Assembly: GCA_022559845.1 (NCBI GenBank)
Contig: CM040127.1
Coordinates: forward strand, 34,124,708 to 34,188,707
Length of the DNA stretch: 64,000 nt
Origin: Amorphophallus konjac
Lineage: Eukaryota; Streptophyta; Magnoliopsida; Alismatales; Araceae
Direction: 5' to 3'
Position numbers and translations under genes: made by a program. The notes below the pieces were generated by a model, which was given only the letters and a program-made list of their open reading frames with translations, did no database searches and was not told the DNA's origin. Shown here in pieces: positions 63,001 through 64,000 of this stretch (position 1 is the first letter of the stretch; each line of letters begins with the position of its first letter).

Positions 63001-63701
63001 TTGCTATAGAGGAGCTTTTGACATGTATAAGTGATGTTTTGTTAACTAACCCTATTTTGTGGGGCATTTCTAATTCGCACTAAATAATGATGCGGACAAC
63101 CACGAGCATGATGAAGATTGGCCAACATGAAGTTAAATCAAACGACAATAACCACAAATTCCCACTTGAAATTGGCCGAAAGAAAATAATAAGAAAGATG
63201 AGATTTCAATACAATTGCCCTATCCCATAGTTTATTTATTTTTCCGAGGGTTAATACATTTTTATATGATACTAATGTATTTCAGTTGTAATGTTTAATC
63301 ACCCAGCTATAAAAATAATTAGCTGATTAGGTTGATGCCATACAAATTTCTTATCAAATTGGTATGCAGAACAGCCATTTGATGATCATCTCTGATACTC
63401 GAACTCACGATTTCACTTAAACATATGAGAAATGGATGAACATGATTAATTACACATATGGACCTAGAGGCAATTCTAAGATGTAAAAATAAGAGGTACC
63501 TGTGATGTTACAGACTACAGAATGTCAGATACTTCAACAATAAGGGACAGGCAGACACATTATAAGTTCATTAGTGACTTGCAGGATCAATGTAAGATTG
63601 TGACTCATTCTAGGAAGTGGATCATATCAAATAATTATTGAGACATATCTGGATATATTCAGAATACTAAATGATTTAAAGTACTATACATTTTCCCCTA
63701 T
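63001..63701. other. Unassigned AT-rich sequence
   Basis: This lies between the LINE-2 5' end and the RTE fragment. No frame of note is visible on either strand, and no kinase exon was recognised on the minus strand. Confidence 0.5.
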
Positions 63702-64000
63702 ATGGAAGGCATTTTCTTTAAGAAGAGGGACGAACACTTAATAACTTACAAGAGTGTAACACATATAAGTCAAATTGACTATTTTCTTATTAGGAAGGGC
63801 GAAAGAGTTTTATGTAAAGATTACAAAGTTATTCCTGGTGAGAGTCTAACCCCTCAACATAGGTTGTTAGTAATAGATATCTTTATCCCTAAATTCAAAA
63901 GAAAGATCAGTATAAATAATTGTTCTAAGATTAAATGGTGGAATTTAAAAAGTAAAAGTTTAGAAATATTTAAAAATCATCTATTAAAAGAAAATATTTG
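63702..64000 (+). pseudogene. RTE-type LINE endonuclease C-terminal fragment, open at the window edge
   Basis: From an ATG at 63702 the frame is open to the last base (99 codons). It reads EGIFFKKRDEHLITYKSVTH, ISQIDYFLIRKGERVLCKDY, KVIPGESLTPQHRLLVIDIF and IKWWNLKSKSLEIFKNHLL. This is the end of the APE-type endonuclease and linker of plant RTE-clade LINEs: the T-SQIDY-L-R segment, the QHRLLVxD segment (catalytic Asp/His region) and the WWNLK linker. The upstream part of the endonuclease is not evident, so the copy is probably truncated or shifted at its 5' side. The RT would lie beyond the window. Confidence 0.8.

Noticed and set aside
1..64000. tRNA, rRNA or other structured RNA genes
   Set aside because: None was recognised by eye; the only tRNA-like sequences are primer-binding sites of the retrotransposons.

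Overview
The window is nuclear DNA of a flowering plant, most likely a commelinid monocot. This rests on spliceosomal introns, plant-type Ty1/copia and Ty3/gypsy LTR retrotransposons, hAT transposons, plant L1 LINEs, a P-class PPR gene, and a steep 5'-to-3' fall in GC along that PPR gene. The species cannot be named from the sequence. Most of the window is transposable elements inserted into each other. Only three host genes are visible: an EamA/SLC35F-type transporter (exons 41941-43737), an intronless PPR protein (47661-49451, + strand) and the last exon of a Raf-like kinase (51552-51365, - strand).

Left third (1-13833): the 3' part of a decayed Ty1/copia element (copia-1; integrase 2-533, RT/RNase H 10361-12232, 3' LTR 12247-13833) is split by a 9.8-kb LTR element at 534-10360 with perfect TSD GTTTG. 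That inserted element has no visible protease, RT, RNase H or integrase. It carries a long proline-rich reading frame with one in-frame stop. Both LTRs and the 5' internal region are studded with short hairpins of the ACGCCCT-loop-AGGGCGT type whose stems vary in a compensating way. This is the most unusual structure in the window.

Middle (13834-35588): after a MITE-like inverted repeat and an AT-rich tandem repeat lies a non-autonomous hAT element (hAT-1, 16434-35580, TSD 7 of 8 matching). Its BED zinc-finger exon was hit by two LTR retrotransposons only about 54 bp apart. One is a minus-strand Ty3/gypsy chromovirus derivative lacking RT (18141-25688). The other is a full-length but multiply broken Ty1/copia element (copia-2, 25743-34660, TSD GGAGG), the sister of copia-1. 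hAT-1 also holds a poly-G-rich minisatellite.

Right (36400-64000): the transporter gene has a 5'UTR intron of more than 5 kb containing an antisense 5'-truncated L1 LINE. A 523-bp hAT-type MITE (46246-46768) and the PPR gene follow. The kinase terminal exon abuts a long antisense L1 LINE (about 51670-63000), itself hit by a 351-bp foldback MITE and by a complete 5282-bp hAT element (hAT-2, 57242-62523, perfect 8-bp TSD TAACCAAC). The hAT-2 transposase has six phase-consistent exons and two in-frame TGA codons. The right edge holds the start of an RTE-type LINE endonuclease fragment.

All calls are from reading the sequence by eye and from family knowledge; no database search was run. Percent identities and ages are not given because they were not computed.
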